NCBI GenBank assembly: GCA_029379225.1
Contig: JAQYWR010000041.1
Coordinates: 1 to 64,000, forward strand
DNA length: 64,000 bases
Source: Nostoc sp. S4
Lineage (GTDB): Bacteria > Cyanobacteriota > Cyanobacteriia > Cyanobacteriales > Nostocaceae
Direction of reading: 5' to 3'
Position numbers and translations under genes: made by a program. Shown here in pieces: positions 10,120 through 22,810 of this stretch. Numbering within the stretch: position 1 is the stretch's first letter; each line of letters starts with the position of its first letter. The notes beneath the pieces are model-generated. The model was not told where the DNA came from. It worked only from the letters and a program-made list of their open reading frames with translations, and did not search any database.

Positions 10120-12042
10120 ATGCCAATGCCGTTATATTTGAATAAGCCTACAAATTCACATCAATCGTCTTTTGTAATCACTTCGTCAATGGTTCAGCAG
10201 CCAATGTCGCTAAAATTATCATCAAATCCTTCACAAGAGTTAGAAAAACCTGAAAAAATTTATTTGCCACGTACCAGCGAATCAGAGAAGTTAAAAAAGA
10301 TTCGTCACACTGCTTCCCATGTGATGGCAATGGCAGTACAAAAGCTGTTTCCCAAGGCGCAAGTTACAATTGGCCCTTGGATTGAAAACGGATTTTATTA
10401 TGACTTCGATAACCCAGAACCATTTAGCGAAAACGATCTTAAAGCCATCAAAAAAGAGATGGTAAAGATTATCAATCGTAAATTGCCAGTTATTGAGGAA
10501 GAAGTCAGTCGAGAAGAAGCCGAACGCCGGATTCAGCAAATTAACGAACCTTACAAGCTAGAAATTTTAGCAGACATCAAAGAGCAACCAATCACAATTT
10601 ACCATTTGGGAAATGAGTGGTGGGATTTGTGTGCTGGGCCTCATCTAGAAAACACTAGTGAATTAAACCCCAAAGCTATTGAATTAGAAAGTGTTGCTGG
10701 TGCTTATTGGCGTGGGGATGAAACCAAAGCCCAACTCCAACGCATCTACGCTACCGCCTGGGAAAGTCCAGAACAACTTGCTGAGTATAAGCGACGCAAA
10801 GAAGAAGCGTTGCGGCGAGATCATAAAAAACTCGGTAAAGAACTGGGATTATTTGTATTTTCTGATTTAGTGGGACCGGGTTTACCTTTATGGACTCCTA
10901 AAGGTACTCTGTTGCGGAGTATTTTAGAAGACTTCCTCAAACAGGAGCAATTAAAACGAGGTTATTTGCCTGTGGTAACGCCTCACATAGCCAGAGTTGA
11001 TTTATTTAAAACCTCTGGACACTGGCAAAAATATAAAGAAGATATGTTTCCCTTAATGGCGGAGAATGCAGAAGCAGCCGCACATGAGGTGGGCTTCGTC
11101 ATGAAGCCGATGAATTGCCCTTTCCACATCCAAATATACAAGAGTGAGTTGCGTTCCTACAGAGAACTACCGATGCGCTTGGCAGAATTCGGTACTGTTT
11201 ATCGCTACGAACAATCTGGGGAATTGGGCGGTTTAACGCGGGTACGGGGTTTTACTGTAGATGATTCTCACTTGTTCGTCACCCCAGAACAGCTAGATAG
11301 CGAATTCCTCAGCGTGGTAGATTTGATTTTGTCGGTATTCAATAAACTACAACTGAAGAATTTTAAAGCTAGACTTAGTTTTCGCGATCCAACTAGTGAT
11401 AAGTACATCGGTGACAGTGAAGTTTGGGATAAAGCCGAAAGTGCGATTCGCCGTGCAGTTGAAACCTTGGGAATGCAACACTTTGAGGGAATCGGAGAAG
11501 CAGCATTTTACGGGCCTAAACTCGATTTTATCTTCAGTGATGCCTTAGAACGGGAGTGGCAATTAGGAACCGTACAAGTAGATTACATTTTGCCAGAACG
11601 TTTTGATTTAGAGTACGTTGCTGAAGATGGTACTCGCAAACGTCCGGTAATGATTCACCGTGCGCCTTTTGGTTCCCTGGAAAGGCTGATTGGTATTTTG
11701 ATTGAAGAGTATGCGGGTGATTTTCCCTTGTGGTTGGCACCAGTGCAAGCGAGATTACTGCCAGTAGGTGAAGCACAGTTAGATTTTACTCAAGAGGTGG
11801 CAACAAAGATGCGAGCATTAGGTATCCGTGCAGAGGTGGATACTAGTGGCGATCGCCTGGGTAAACTGATTCGCAACGCAGAGAAAGATAAAATACCAGT
11901 GATGGCAGTTGTGGGAGCCAAGGAAGTGGAAACCAACACCTTGAGTATCCGTACCCGCGCCTCTGGGGAATTAGGCGCTGTATCTGTGGATGAGGTGTTA
12001 GATAAGATGAAGAATGCGATCGCTAACTTCGACAATTTCTAA
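10120..12042 (+). CDS. thrS: Threonyl-tRNA synthetase
   Basis: HTASHVMAMAVQKLFP, class II motifs MKPMNCPFHIQIYKSELRSYRELPMRLAEFG, MIHRAPFGSLERLIGILIEEYAG. Start uncertain (alternative MVQQ at 10189). Confidence 0.95.
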   Translation: MPMPLYLNKPTNSHQSSFVITSSMVQQPMSLKLSSNPSQELEKPEKIYLPRTSESEKLKKIRHTASHVMAMAVQKLFPKAQVTIGPWIENGFYYDFDNPEPFSENDLKAIKKEMVKIINRKLPVIEEEVSREEAERRIQQINEPYKLEILADIKEQPITIYHLGNEWWDLCAGPHLENTSELNPKAIELESVAGAYWRGDETKAQLQRIYATAWESPEQLAEYKRRKEEALRRDHKKLGKELGLFVFSDLVGPGLPLWTPKGTLLRSILEDFLKQEQLKRGYLPVVTPHIARVDLFKTSGHWQKYKEDMFPLMAENAEAAAHEVGFVMKPMNCPFHIQIYKSELRSYRELPMRLAEFGTVYRYEQSGELGGLTRVRGFTVDDSHLFVTPEQLDSEFLSVVDLILSVFNKLQLKNFKARLSFRDPTSDKYIGDSEVWDKAESAIRRAVETLGMQHFEGIGEAAFYGPKLDFIFSDALEREWQLGTVQVDYILPERFDLEYVAEDGTRKRPVMIHRAPFGSLERLIGILIEEYAGDFPLWLAPVQARLLPVGEAQLDFTQEVATKMRALGIRAEVDTSGDRLGKLIRNAEKDKIPVMAVVGAKEVETNTLSIRTRASGELGAVSVDEVLDKMKNAIANFDNF

Positions 12043-12121
12043 TATAAAGTAGGGTGGGCAATGCTTATCCTAAAAAATTATATATATAGCGGTTTGCGCT
12101 CGACTAAAGTGCAAACAATTC

Positions 12122-12153
12122 GTAGGGTAGTACAGCTAACTGTGCTACCCTAC
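12122..12153. repeat. Palindromic dispersed-type repeat (gtagggtagtacag ctaa ctgtgctaccctac)
   Basis: 14-bp arms with one mismatch; a related palindrome is at 63371..63393. Confidence 0.75.
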
Positions 12154-12226
12154 TCAATTAAAAACCAGATGAGCAAATTAACCCTTTGCGTGGGATGCTG
12201 GTTGATTGATTAGGGAGTATTTGCAG

Positions 12227-13138
12227 ATGTCTGTTGTTTGTGATGTCACTGTTACCGTTCCCGCCACAACTGCTAATTTGGGGCCTGGTTTTGATTGCAT
12301 GGGTGCAGCTTTAAAGCTGTATAATCAATTCAAGTTCACTCGTGTGGAAGAGGGTGGGTTAACGATCGCTGTCACAGGTGAAGAAGCTCAACGAGTACAA
12401 ACCGATCGAAGCAATCTCCTTTACCAAGCGTTTATCAAGTTCTATCAACATTTAGAGCAGACGCCGCCAGCGGTGAAAATAGAAATTCAACTGGGTATAC
12501 CGTTAGCCAGGGGTTTGGGTAGTTCCGCCACCGCAATTGTTGGTGGGTTGGTGGCGGCGAATCAACTTGAAGGTGCGCCCATGAGTCAGTCGCAGGTAAT
12601 GGAGTTAGCAATCGCAATGGAAGGACATCCTGATAATGTAGTTCCAGCTTTGTTGGGTGGATGTCGTCTGGCTGCTTCTGGTGGTGCAGGTTGGGAAATT
12701 TGTGATGTTCCTTGGCATCAAGATATCATTCCAGTTGTAGCCATTCCTGATTTTGAACTTTCCACTTCCGAAGCGCGGCGCGTTCTGCCAACGCAAGTCA
12801 GCTGTGCAGATGCGATTTTCAATACTGCACACTTGGGTTTATTATTGCGTGGCTTGGAAACTGGGAAAGCAGAATGGTTAAAAACAGCTTTGCAAGATAA
12901 ATTGCATCAGCCATATCGCAAAACTTTAATTCCTAGTTACGATGCTGTGAATCTAGCCGCTGTAACTGCTGGTGCTTATGGGATGGTGATTAGTGGTGCT
13001 GGACCAACACTGTTGGCTTTGACAGATGAGTTACACTCACAAGCTGTAGAAGCAGCAATGTCCAACGCTTGGGAACAAGAAGGAATTACAGCCAAAGTGC
13101 GATCGCTTTCTCTAGATATCCAAGGCACAAAAAGTTAG
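12227..13138 (+). CDS. thrB: Homoserine kinase
   Basis: VPATTANLGPGFDCMGAALKLYN, GIPLARGLGSSATAIVGGLVAAN (GHMP motif), EGHPDNVVPALLGG. Confidence 0.95.
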   Translation: MSVVCDVTVTVPATTANLGPGFDCMGAALKLYNQFKFTRVEEGGLTIAVTGEEAQRVQTDRSNLLYQAFIKFYQHLEQTPPAVKIEIQLGIPLARGLGSSATAIVGGLVAANQLEGAPMSQSQVMELAIAMEGHPDNVVPALLGGCRLAASGGAGWEICDVPWHQDIIPVVAIPDFELSTSEARRVLPTQVSCADAIFNTAHLGLLLRGLETGKAEWLKTALQDKLHQPYRKTLIPSYDAVNLAAVTAGAYGMVISGAGPTLLALTDELHSQAVEAAMSNAWEQEGITAKVRSLSLDIQGTKS

Positions 13139-13140
13139 AA

Positions 13141-13215
13141 GATGGGGTATTGGGAGTGCTGAGTTAGGAGTTAAGAGTCGTTCTCCCCATCTCCCCCAGT
13201 CCCCAGTCCCCACTC
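13141..13215. repeat. Low-complexity intergenic repeat tract (ctccccatctcccccagtccccagtccccactccc)
   Basis: Same type of C/T-rich heptamer-like sequence as at 2249-2405. Confidence 0.65.
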
Positions 13216-13233
13216 CCACCCAGAACTCGATTT

Positions 13234-13740
13234 ATGGATCAAATTCAAGTTGAAATAGCTGCGCTTAAGTCTCAAATTCAGGTTCTCCTACAAGAACGCA
13301 CTGCACTCACTATTAATAATGTTATTGACGAGAATGATTCACCTCTGGCATTGGTTGAGGCTTACCGTCGCCAAGCTAGAGAAAATCCCCAATTATCTGC
13401 TGAACTCAAGGGCATAGATGATGCAGTTGCAGCACTGGAATTGCAACTACAGCAAAAACAAGCCCAATTAGCCCGTTGGGAAATTGAATCAAAACAACTT
13501 ACCCAACAGCAGCAGCTAGAAGAAGCCAAACAAGTAGCTCAGGTTCATGCTCAACGCATTAATCAACTTGCAGCAGAACTAGCTACAGAAATCCGGCTAC
13601 TCAAAGCTTGCGCCGACCGACTTAGTCCGATGTATTGGCAAGCTTATTACAAACCTTTCATTACTGGGTTCAAGACAATCTCTGTTCCCTACGTCCGCTC
13701 AGATGGTGAAGTCTGGACAATTGTCAACCGGATTGTTTGA
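13234..13740 (+). CDS. Conserved hypothetical coiled-coil protein
   Basis: 168-aa ORF rich in Q/E/A heptads; followed by a terminator-like hairpin. Confidence 0.6.
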   Translation: MDQIQVEIAALKSQIQVLLQERTALTINNVIDENDSPLALVEAYRRQARENPQLSAELKGIDDAVAALELQLQQKQAQLARWEIESKQLTQQQQLEEAKQVAQVHAQRINQLAAELATEIRLLKACADRLSPMYWQAYYKPFITGFKTISVPYVRSDGEVWTIVNRIV

Positions 13741-13791
13741 AATCTGAGCAAACACTCATCATCCCAAAATTAGATTAAACCCTAACTTAGG

Positions 13792-13817
13792 ACGGTAGCA
13801 TTAGCTGCCGTTTTTTG
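13792..13817 (+). terminator. Rho-independent terminator-like hairpin (acggtagc attag ctgccgt tttttg)
   Basis: GC-containing stem with loop followed by a T run. Confidence 0.65.
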
Positions 13818-13985
13818 TTGACGTAGTAAAACTTTACATTTAGAATTGTCTAGAGTAGCTATAGATAAGTATTTATTACTATCTAAAACAAAAATTTAAT
13901 CTTTTTGAAGGCGATTCAGTTTACAAAACTACAAACTCCTTAATATAATGTAACTAAAAGTGAAAAGTTAAACTGATTGTCATAA

Positions 13986-15602
13986 GTGATGAATGCTATA
14001 GAATTTCCTTGGCTAACAGCCATAATTATCTTGCCGTTGGTGGCTGCCTTAGCCATCCCGTTAATCCCAGATAAAGAGGGAAAAACCGTCCGTTGGTATG
14101 CTTTAGGAATTGCTTTTGCAGATTTTGCATTGATGATTTATACCTTTTGGTATAAATACGACTTTCAAAGTTCAACACTCCAACTGATAGAGAACTACCC
14201 TTGGGTACCGCAGTTGAGTTTACATTGGGCTGTGGGGGTTGATGGTTTATCGATGCCCCTGGTACTTCTGACAGGCTTAATAAATACCCTCGCAATCTTC
14301 GCGGCTTGGAAAGTTACCAACAAGCCGCGATTATTTTATGGTTTGATGCTAGCGATGTACAGCGCCCAGCTTGGCGTGTTTGTTGCTCAAGATTTGCTGT
14401 TGTTCTTCCTAATGTGGGAAATCGAATTAGTGCCGGTTTACCTGCTAATTTCCATTTGGGGAGGACAAAACCGCCGCTATGCAGCTACCAAGTTCATTCT
14501 TTACACTGCTGCTGCTTCAATATTTATCTTGGTGGCGGGTTTTGCACTTGTCTTCTCAGGAGATACCGTCAGCTTCGATATGACGACTCTGGGAATGAAA
14601 GAATATCCCAAAGCTTTTGAACTATTAGTTTACGCAGGTTTCTTGATTGCCTTCGGTGTAAAACTGCCGATTTTCCCTTTACATACTTGGCTACCTGATG
14701 CTCATGGTGAAGCATCAGCACCCGGTTCGATGATTTTAGCTGGTGTGTTGTTAAAAATGGGTGGTTATGCTCTGATCCGCTTCAACGTTGAGATGCTGCC
14801 TGATGCCCATGTTTACTTTGCTCCAGTGTTAGCGATTTTGGGTGTGGTGAACATTGTCTATGGTGCTTGCTGTGCCTTTGCCCAAACCAATCTCAAACGT
14901 CGCTTGGCTTACTCTTCAATTGCCCACATGGGGTTTGTGCTGATTGGAATTGCTTCCTATACAGAAGTTGGTATCAGCGGTGCAGTACTACAAATGGTTT
15001 CCCACGGTTTGATTGCTGCTAGCTTGTTCTTCTTATCTGGTGTCACTTACGATCGCACCCACACCTTGATGATGGACAAAATGGGTGGAATGGCGAAGGT
15101 AATGCCCAAAACTTTTGCTCTGTTTACTGTTGGTTCAATGGCTTCTCTGGCCTTACCAGGGATGAGTGGTTTTGTAGGTGAGTTGATGGTATTTCTGGGT
15201 ATCGCTACCAGTGATGTTTACAGTTCTAGCTTCAAAGTTGTAGTGGTGCTGCTATCAGCAGTTGGGGTGATTTTGACACCGATTTACTTACTATCAATGC
15301 TGCGTCAAGTGTTCTACGGTAAGCAAAATCAAGAGTTGCACTTGGATGCTGTAATATCTGATGTCAAACCTCGGGAACTGTTTATTACTGCTTCTCTGCT
15401 GCTACCAATCATTGGTATTGGCTTCTATCCTAAGTTGGCAACGCAGACTTATGATGTCAAGGCAGTCGAATTAGCTACCCATGCCCGCCAAGTTCTACCA
15501 GTTGTTGCTCATCAGCAACCGTCAAGTCTGTACTCGCGTATTTTTACAGCACCAACCTTGGCTAGTTCTCAAGTGGAAAATTTAATTAATATTTCAAAGT
15601 AA
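13986..15602 (+). CDS. ndhD: NAD(P)H-quinone oxidoreductase subunit 4 (NdhD)
   Basis: [89 protein letters not shown]. No ndhF adjacent; D1 versus D2 not assigned. Confidence 0.95.
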   Translation: MMNAIEFPWLTAIIILPLVAALAIPLIPDKEGKTVRWYALGIAFADFALMIYTFWYKYDFQSSTLQLIENYPWVPQLSLHWAVGVDGLSMPLVLLTGLINTLAIFAAWKVTNKPRLFYGLMLAMYSAQLGVFVAQDLLLFFLMWEIELVPVYLLISIWGGQNRRYAATKFILYTAAASIFILVAGFALVFSGDTVSFDMTTLGMKEYPKAFELLVYAGFLIAFGVKLPIFPLHTWLPDAHGEASAPGSMILAGVLLKMGGYALIRFNVEMLPDAHVYFAPVLAILGVVNIVYGACCAFAQTNLKRRLAYSSIAHMGFVLIGIASYTEVGISGAVLQMVSHGLIAASLFFLSGVTYDRTHTLMMDKMGGMAKVMPKTFALFTVGSMASLALPGMSGFVGELMVFLGIATSDVYSSSFKVVVVLLSAVGVILTPIYLLSMLRQVFYGKQNQELHLDAVISDVKPRELFITASLLLPIIGIGFYPKLATQTYDVKAVELATHARQVLPVVAHQQPSSLYSRIFTAPTLASSQVENLINISK

Positions 15603-15655
15603 AATATAGATCCTACAAAGGGTGCTGGAATTAAATTCTAATATGAGGAGAATAA

Positions 15656-15679
15656 AGGGGTGGTTTCATAGCCACCCCT
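15656..15679. terminator. Bidirectional terminator-like hairpin between ndhD and the convergent kinase
   Basis: aggggtgg tttcatag ccacccct, perfect 8-bp stem between convergent genes. Confidence 0.6.
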
Positions 15680-15701
15680 AAAATTTGTTTATAGAGAATT
15701 G

Positions 15702-18700
15702 CTATGAGATGACTGGAAGCTCAATGAGAAATTCCGATCCTTCACCAAGAACAGAATTACAACTCAATTGCCCACCGTGAGTTTCCTCGATAATTTGACG
15801 AGCGATCGCTAACCCTAATCCTGTTCCTTTGCCAACCTCTTTAGTTGTAAACAGGTGGTCAAAAATTCGTACTTTAATTTCCTCTGGAATTCCCGGACCG
15901 TTATCTTTGATGCGAATGATTACTCTACTTTGGTCGCTAGATACTTCGGTACAAATTAATATTTGTTGATGATTTTTTGGGATTTGGGCAAAAGAAAGGG
16001 TTTCACTGTAAGAATCTAAGGCATCAATTGCATTTGCCAGAATATTCATAAATACTTGATTTAGCTGCCCCAAAAAACACTTAACAGGTGGTAATTTACC
16101 GTACTCTGTGATGACTGCAATTGCTGGACGTTTTTCGTTAGCTTTCAGGCGATACTTCAAAATCAACAGCGTACTTTCAATCCCTTCATGAAGATTACAA
16201 GCAAATTTTTCAGATGTATCGGCTCTAGAAAAAGTGCGGAGACTGGTGCTAATTTCTTTAATTCGTTCGGAAGCGACTTTCATTGAGCCTATGAGTTTGG
16301 GTAAGTCCTCAGCCAGGAATTCTAAGTCAATATCTTCTCCATGCTCAATCACTGCTGGTGCTACAGTGGGATGATGTTGTTGGTAGCATTGGATATGGGC
16401 AAATAAGTCTTGGATATATTCTTCGGCATTGCTGAGACTGCCTTTGAGAAATCCCACAGGATTATTAATTTCATGAGCCACACCTGCAACCAAATTCCCC
16501 AAGGTTGCCATTTTTTCATTTTGCACCATTTGTAATTGGGCTTGCTTGAGTTCTTGTAGCGTCACTTCCAACTCGTGGGATTTCTCAAAGATTGCTGCTT
16601 CCGCTTGTTTGCGATCGCTTATATCTCGTACAACTGCTAATGCATGAGGCTTACCGTTGTACATACACTTGGTAGCTTTGACCTCAAAGTCAAACAAAGT
16701 TCCATCTCTACGCAAACAAACACCTTGACAAAAGAATTGCCGATCTGATTTCAGAACTTCTAGATGATCTGCAAACAAATGCAGTGAGTCTGGGTGAATT
16801 AAATCAGCTGGAGTCAGACTCAGAAACTCTTCGTAGGAAGAACAGCCATACATTTGCCATAATGTTGTGTTTGCTGCGACAATTACGCCAGTTTCAAAAT
16901 CAGAAATAGATAGCCCATCACTGACAGCCTCAAAGATGCTGCGATATTGTTCTTCTTGTTGACCAATCAGTCTAGATTTTTCCTGTTCGCTGGCATAAAG
17001 ATGAGCATTTGTTAAAGAAATCGTTGCTTGGTTACAAAGTAGATTTAGCACTTGCAGGCGATCGCTGGTAAATGCGCCAATTGTCAACTTATTTTCTAGA
17101 TACAATAACCCGATTAATTGGTCTTGATGCAAAATTGGCTTACACAAGACACTTTTAGGTTGTTCCTGTATTAAATATTCGTCGAAACTAAAATCGTTTG
17201 CGGCTGTTGCATCATCTAGCACAACAGTTTTTAAACTGTGTTTGACATAGTTTACCAATGCGCTCGGAATGGTGTCATTGGTTGACAATGGTAGAGATAT
17301 GAGCTTGACTCCTTCATTAACAGTGGCTACTGCTTCAACGATTAATTTATTCTGTTTAAGTACAAGCAGGGCAGCTTTTTTCGCTCCTGCATTTTCCATC
17401 ACTACTTGCAATAAGGTAGCGAATAATTGCTCTAATTTAATTTCACTGGATAGAGTTTGTAAGGCTTTGAAGATAGTAGTCAAATCTAGAGTTTCAGAAA
17501 GACTGTTGCTAGAAAGATTTGTTTGGATAGTTTGATGTTGGAATGAGGATTTGTCGAAGTTTGAACTTTGGCGATGATGTTGCGCTTGTAAGATAGGAGC
17601 AAGAAGTTGAGGATAGCGTTTTTCTAGGTCGTTGGTTTTAGCTTCGGCGCCCCAACGAGCATAGCAGTAATAGGCTTCTTGCATATAAGCTTGAGCGATT
17701 TTTTCTTTGCCCCAATCTAAGTAGAACTTGGCTGCTAACTCATTGCTTAACGCTGCTTCTTGGATATATTCATTTTCTTTAGCAAGAGAAATAGCGCGAT
17801 CGTATAGTTCCATTGCTGCCATCTTGTCCCCTAAAATTCTATGGCGTTCTGCTTCCACCAAATCGTATTTATGCTGGAAATTCATTGGGGCAAATGTAGC
17901 TCGAAACTGCAATTTTTCCTGATTTTTACTAACTTTCAAGAGTAACTGCTTTTGTTGAGAGGACTCAGTTGTGGGATAGACAGCAAGGCGCGACAAAGAA
18001 TCATAGTAGTAGAATATTGGTACAGATAGCATTCCCGCAGCACCGTTGAGGTACTGCTCTCCTTGGTTGGCATTTTCAACTGCGACCAGAAAATTTTCAA
18101 ACAGATAACTGAGTGTTAATTTACTAAGGAAAAATATATGAAGTGTTAATTGGTCGTTTTCTTTAAGCAGTGCCGATAATAGTTGTTCTTCTTGACAATA
18201 TTCACCAATGAGGCATTCTGGATTATCGCTATATTTGATTAAATTTTTAATACTTTGACAGAGAATACTAGACCAATTTAATAAACGCTGATTTTTGGCA
18301 AAATGAGACTCATAATTTTTGATATCAGCTAGCAGACTTTCCAAAACTTCTGTGCCACTTAAATACGCATAAAATAATTGGAAAATCATTGATGCAAGCA
18401 CATGAAAAAAATCACCTGTTTCTAATCCAATAGCATGGGATTCTTGTAAGAATCTAATTGAGCTACGAACGTGTTGTTTATTAGATTGATTAAATGCAGC
18501 AACTTTAAATATAGTCATACTTTGCACAGATTTTGCTTGAAATCTGTCCACAAGCATTAAACCTAGCTTGCCAAATTCGTAGCCTAACTCTAGTTGATTA
18601 CAAGCATTAAGTACAATTCCAAAATCTGCATACCCTGGTGCAGAGAGGGGTGTATTGCCATATTTCAAGGATAAATTCACTTCTTCGCAAGCAAAAATTG

Positions 18701-21569
18701 GCAACAGATAAGAAGAAGTTTGGTGGATAGCCGGAGCGATACTAGCCATAATCCGCAAAGCAACCAGAGCTTTAGTATCATGCATCAATGGTAAATCGAC
18801 TAAGCTCTCAATACTTCTGCCTGCCAAGGCGGATAAGGTGTTGACTACATATTGCTGAATGTCTGGAGGTGTTACTGATTCAGGTAATATTATCCCAAGT
18901 TGAGCCAGAAGTTCGCATCCAGTTGCGATCGCTTGTAATGGTTGACCTTGAACTTGATAAGCTTGGAGTTTAATTTCATAGACTTTTACTTTATCAAGAA
19001 AAGTGGTTGTTTTTTGGAGTACAATCTCAATCAAAGATTCCATCTGCTGAAATTCATTGTTGAGAAAAGTTGCTTCTGCCGCTTCTTCATATAAATTTAG
19101 AGTCAGTTTGTAGGCAATTTTCCAACTATTAATTGCTAAGAGTTTAATTCCAGAATTCAGGTAATGTATCGCAGCACCATAAGCCGTAGCTTCTTTGGCT
19201 TTTCGACCAGCATTCAGATTTAATTGAGCTAATTGTTGACGTTCGTTTGGCTTGAGAATTAGTGCTATTCCCCAATTTAACTGACTGACAATCTCAAAAA
19301 TTCGCTCCTCTTGCTGAAGCTGTGGCGTATTTTCTAAAAGTAATCGGCCAATTTTTAGATGGGTAAATTGTTTCTGCTCATCTGGAATCAGCGAATAGGC
19401 TGCTTGCTGCACGCGGTCATGTAAAAATTTATAAGTAACTGTCATTTGTCCTTGGTTATCGGTCATTTGTTTTTGATTGTTTATGAATGACAAATGACCG
19501 TCACTTGCTTCAACTCTGGGAACCTCTGCAACGCAGTGGTTCTGATTGACAAATAACTCCTGTTGATAAAACTTATAAACTTCATTAGTTGGTAAAATTA
19601 AACCTTCCTGTAAGGCTTTCCACAAACACACTGCTGTTTCGGCTGCTGATTGTTGAGAAACAATTGCTAATGTTAGCAAATCAAAAGAGTTACCAATACA
19701 CGCAGCTAATTTCAATACATTCTGTGTTGTTGCTGGCAATTTCTGCAACTGTAGCGCTACAAACTCTACCACATCATCAGTCAGGGTAAGCGCTTTTACA
19801 GCGGCAATATCACATTGCCAGTACCGCTGCTCAAAATTAAAAATAATTAGTTTATCTTCATACAATGCTTTGAGAAATTGGGTTGTAAAAAATGGATTTC
19901 CCTGAGTTTTTTGGTAGATAAGTTTTGTCAATGGTTGGGCAATTTCATCCGCACAATTGAGAGTATCACCTACTAAGAGATTTAAGCTAGCTTTAGAAAG
20001 GGGAGCTAAAGTAATAGTGTGAATCTTGGCGTTGGTCTTGCGAATATCTGCTAAAGTCAACATCAACGGATGCGTAGTAGAAACTTCGCGATTGCGATAA
20101 GCTCCAATTAAGAGTAAATATCCGCTCCCTGACTGCATCAACAACTGAATTAATTTCAGTGATGTTGAATCAGCCCACTGCAAGTCATCAAGGAAAATTA
20201 CTAATGGATGTTCTTTAGTGGTGAATACTTGAATGAAGTTTTGGAAGAGTAAATTAAAACGATTTTCGGCTGCGCTTGGTGTTAGTTCTGTTGCAGGTGG
20301 TTGTTCGCCAATAATTTGTTTTAGTTCTGGAATTACTTCAAGAATTACTTGCCCATTTTCGCCTAATGCTTGTAAAATTTTATTTTTCCAAGTTGACAAT
20401 TGAGCATCACTTTCAGTCAACAATTGCCGCATCAAATCTCGAAACGCTTGCACAAATGCAGCAAAAGGAATGTTCCGATTGAATTGCTCGAATTTGCCTT
20501 TAATGAAGTAAGCTTGTTGGCGGACAATAGGTTTATAAATTTCATTGACTACAGCCGTTTTGCCAATCCCAGAAAAACCAGCTATCAGCATTAATTGTGT
20601 CTGATTATTGGTAACGTACTCAAAGGCTTTTAGGAGAGTTTCAATTTCACTCTCACGACCATAGAGTTTTTCCGGAATAATAAAGCGATCGCACACATCC
20701 CTTTGTGCTATTTGAAAATCTTTAATCTCGCCAGTTTCTTCCAATTGAGCCAAACAATTCTCTAAATCAAACTTTAGCCCTAAAGCACTTTGATAGCGGT
20801 CTTCGGCATTTTTCGCCATCAATTTCATCACAATATCTGATAGAACTTGCGGAATCTCTTCACTTTTAATTTCTTTTGGGTGTTTAGCAATATGACAATG
20901 TACTAATTCCAGCGGTTCTTTCGATTCAAATGGTAATTGCCCAGTTAATAATTCGTAAAAAGTTACACCTAAAGAGTAAAAATCAGTGCGGTAGTCAATC
21001 CCGCGATTCATGCGTCCAGTTTGCTCAGGAGAAATATAAGCAAGTGTTCCTTCTAATACATTGGCACTGATTAAGGTTTGAGTTTCTCGTGGTAGTAAAG
21101 ATGCAATACTAAAGTCAATTAATTTAACTTGTTTAGTTTCTGGACTAATTAAAATATTTGCAGGTTTGATATCTTTGTGAATAATGCGATGATGATAAAG
21201 TATATCTAATATATTGCACAAAGAAATAGCTAGTGATAAAAAATTCTTTAGAGATAGTAATATTCCTTGTTTAAGAATCCATTTTGGTAGAGAAATTCCC
21301 CCAAATTCCATTACTAATGCATAACCATTCTGATATGGTTCTAGGCTGTAGGTTTGGATAATTTCTGGTACGTTGAGATTTTTAGAAATGGTGTATTGGT
21401 TGCGAAACGACAAGAGTTCGTTAAAACTAGGATAAGGATTCTTTAGCAGCTTAATCGCTACGGATTTGCGATCGCTATCTCGAATCGCACGATAAACCAA
21501 GGTTCTCGAACCATTATAGAGTTCTTCACTAATTTGATACCCTGGAATATTAATTTGGGTAATTGCCAT
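15702..21569 (-). CDS. Multidomain Ser/Thr kinase - AAA-like ATPase - GAF - PAS - histidine kinase
   Basis: 1955 aa; kinase motifs [34 protein letters not shown]; Walker [21 protein letters not shown]-box [32 protein letters not shown]. Confidence 0.9.
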   Translation of the reverse strand: MAITQINIPGYQISEELYNGSRTLVYRAIRDSDRKSVAIKLLKNPYPSFNELLSFRNQYTISKNLNVPEIIQTYSLEPYQNGYALVMEFGGISLPKWILKQGILLSLKNFLSLAISLCNILDILYHHRIIHKDIKPANILISPETKQVKLIDFSIASLLPRETQTLISANVLEGTLAYISPEQTGRMNRGIDYRTDFYSLGVTFYELLTGQLPFESKEPLELVHCHIAKHPKEIKSEEIPQVLSDIVMKLMAKNAEDRYQSALGLKFDLENCLAQLEETGEIKDFQIAQRDVCDRFIIPEKLYGRESEIETLLKAFEYVTNNQTQLMLIAGFSGIGKTAVVNEIYKPIVRQQAYFIKGKFEQFNRNIPFAAFVQAFRDLMRQLLTESDAQLSTWKNKILQALGENGQVILEVIPELKQIIGEQPPATELTPSAAENRFNLLFQNFIQVFTTKEHPLVIFLDDLQWADSTSLKLIQLLMQSGSGYLLLIGAYRNREVSTTHPLMLTLADIRKTNAKIHTITLAPLSKASLNLLVGDTLNCADEIAQPLTKLIYQKTQGNPFFTTQFLKALYEDKLIIFNFEQRYWQCDIAAVKALTLTDDVVEFVALQLQKLPATTQNVLKLAACIGNSFDLLTLAIVSQQSAAETAVCLWKALQEGLILPTNEVYKFYQQELFVNQNHCVAEVPRVEASDGHLSFINNQKQMTDNQGQMTVTYKFLHDRVQQAAYSLIPDEQKQFTHLKIGRLLLENTPQLQQEERIFEIVSQLNWGIALILKPNERQQLAQLNLNAGRKAKEATAYGAAIHYLNSGIKLLAINSWKIAYKLTLNLYEEAAEATFLNNEFQQMESLIEIVLQKTTTFLDKVKVYEIKLQAYQVQGQPLQAIATGCELLAQLGIILPESVTPPDIQQYVVNTLSALAGRSIESLVDLPLMHDTKALVALRIMASIAPAIHQTSSYLLPIFACEEVNLSLKYGNTPLSAPGYADFGIVLNACNQLELGYEFGKLGLMLVDRFQAKSVQSMTIFKVAAFNQSNKQHVRSSIRFLQESHAIGLETGDFFHVLASMIFQLFYAYLSGTEVLESLLADIKNYESHFAKNQRLLNWSSILCQSIKNLIKYSDNPECLIGEYCQEEQLLSALLKENDQLTLHIFFLSKLTLSYLFENFLVAVENANQGEQYLNGAAGMLSVPIFYYYDSLSRLAVYPTTESSQQKQLLLKVSKNQEKLQFRATFAPMNFQHKYDLVEAERHRILGDKMAAMELYDRAISLAKENEYIQEAALSNELAAKFYLDWGKEKIAQAYMQEAYYCYARWGAEAKTNDLEKRYPQLLAPILQAQHHRQSSNFDKSSFQHQTIQTNLSSNSLSETLDLTTIFKALQTLSSEIKLEQLFATLLQVVMENAGAKKAALLVLKQNKLIVEAVATVNEGVKLISLPLSTNDTIPSALVNYVKHSLKTVVLDDATAANDFSFDEYLIQEQPKSVLCKPILHQDQLIGLLYLENKLTIGAFTSDRLQVLNLLCNQATISLTNAHLYASEQEKSRLIGQQEEQYRSIFEAVSDGLSISDFETGVIVAANTTLWQMYGCSSYEEFLSLTPADLIHPDSLHLFADHLEVLKSDRQFFCQGVCLRRDGTLFDFEVKATKCMYNGKPHALAVVRDISDRKQAEAAIFEKSHELEVTLQELKQAQLQMVQNEKMATLGNLVAGVAHEINNPVGFLKGSLSNAEEYIQDLFAHIQCYQQHHPTVAPAVIEHGEDIDLEFLAEDLPKLIGSMKVASERIKEISTSLRTFSRADTSEKFACNLHEGIESTLLILKYRLKANEKRPAIAVITEYGKLPPVKCFLGQLNQVFMNILANAIDALDSYSETLSFAQIPKNHQQILICTEVSSDQSRVIIRIKDNGPGIPEEIKVRIFDHLFTTKEVGKGTGLGLAIARQIIEETHGGQLSCNSVLGEGSEFLIELPVIS

Positions 21570-22810
21570 ATTCTTAAATTCTCACCTTGACAATTTATTA
21601 TTCCCAAATCACCAAGATTCTTGCCTTTTCTTCTTAAATCAGCAAATGGCGAACAGTTATCAGCCTTATAGAGTGGTGTTATGACACACCAGCACTTACC
21701 ACCAACTTTTTTGGAATATTTTGAGCGAAGCAAGAAAACTGATAACTGTTAACAAAGTCATTGTGTACTTTCACGGAGAATAAAATTTAATTTGGAGATT
21801 ACTATCTTTTTTGGGAAATAAAATCTCGGTAATTACAGAGGAAAATTACACCAACTCATCTTTAAAAAACATGAGACTATTTTATGTATAGTAATCAAAA
21901 AAACTGAATATCTATGAATTTAGTAATTTTACTGAAGCCACTCATTGTTTTTCCTTCATAAATTTAATTATTGATTCCTCTACCGTAGTTTTCCGGTTGA
22001 TTCATATTCAACTCAACTGGTAACAAAAAATTAATGGAGAATTCTTTGACAATCGGGTATGTGTGCTGTTCGTTCAAGAAAGCTGACTGTCTTTCTCTAT
22101 AAATGATACTGTGTTCCCTAGATAAAAGAATTTGTAAAAAATAATTCAGAAATTTAAAGTTTTTTTTATTACTAATTCTTCATTAGGGTATTTACTTAGG
22201 AAAGCATTTGTGATATTTTCATGTTGACTATCATAACTTTAAAAACACCAGACTAAATTTAGTAAACGCATCTAGATGTATTGATTTGATGATAAGTATC
22301 AATTTTGCATACTTGCAAGCGAAAATCTCGAATAAAACTTTATATAAATTATGTAACATTAACCAACTAACAATCTGTGCTTAATTAATTCAAACTATCG
22401 TGAGAATTCTCCCATCCAGAACGGCTAAATCGCTGAATTGATGAAACTTCAAGACTTCACCTTTATACTTTGTAAAAAATTAAGCAGTCATACCAATTTT
22501 GATTTTCCAGCTATTCTGACTTAGGACTTGAAGAATTATTACAAACACTCTTTGTTTTGAATAATCTAACAGCAGTAATCGTGTGAGCTAAATATAGGTT
22601 TCTAATTAGTAAACTTGTTATCTGTGGTATGACGTATTTATACACACCCAATCCCCAGTCGAAAAGTTAGGAGTTAGAAGTGAGCCAGCTTAGTCTTAAA
22701 GCTTTTCTTGATGAAGGAATGACAAACCCCGAAGGAGTTAACAACTGTATTAATTCTTCATTGCTAACTCGTAACTTGACGACTCCCTTTTACCTTCTGA
22801 CTTATTTGAC

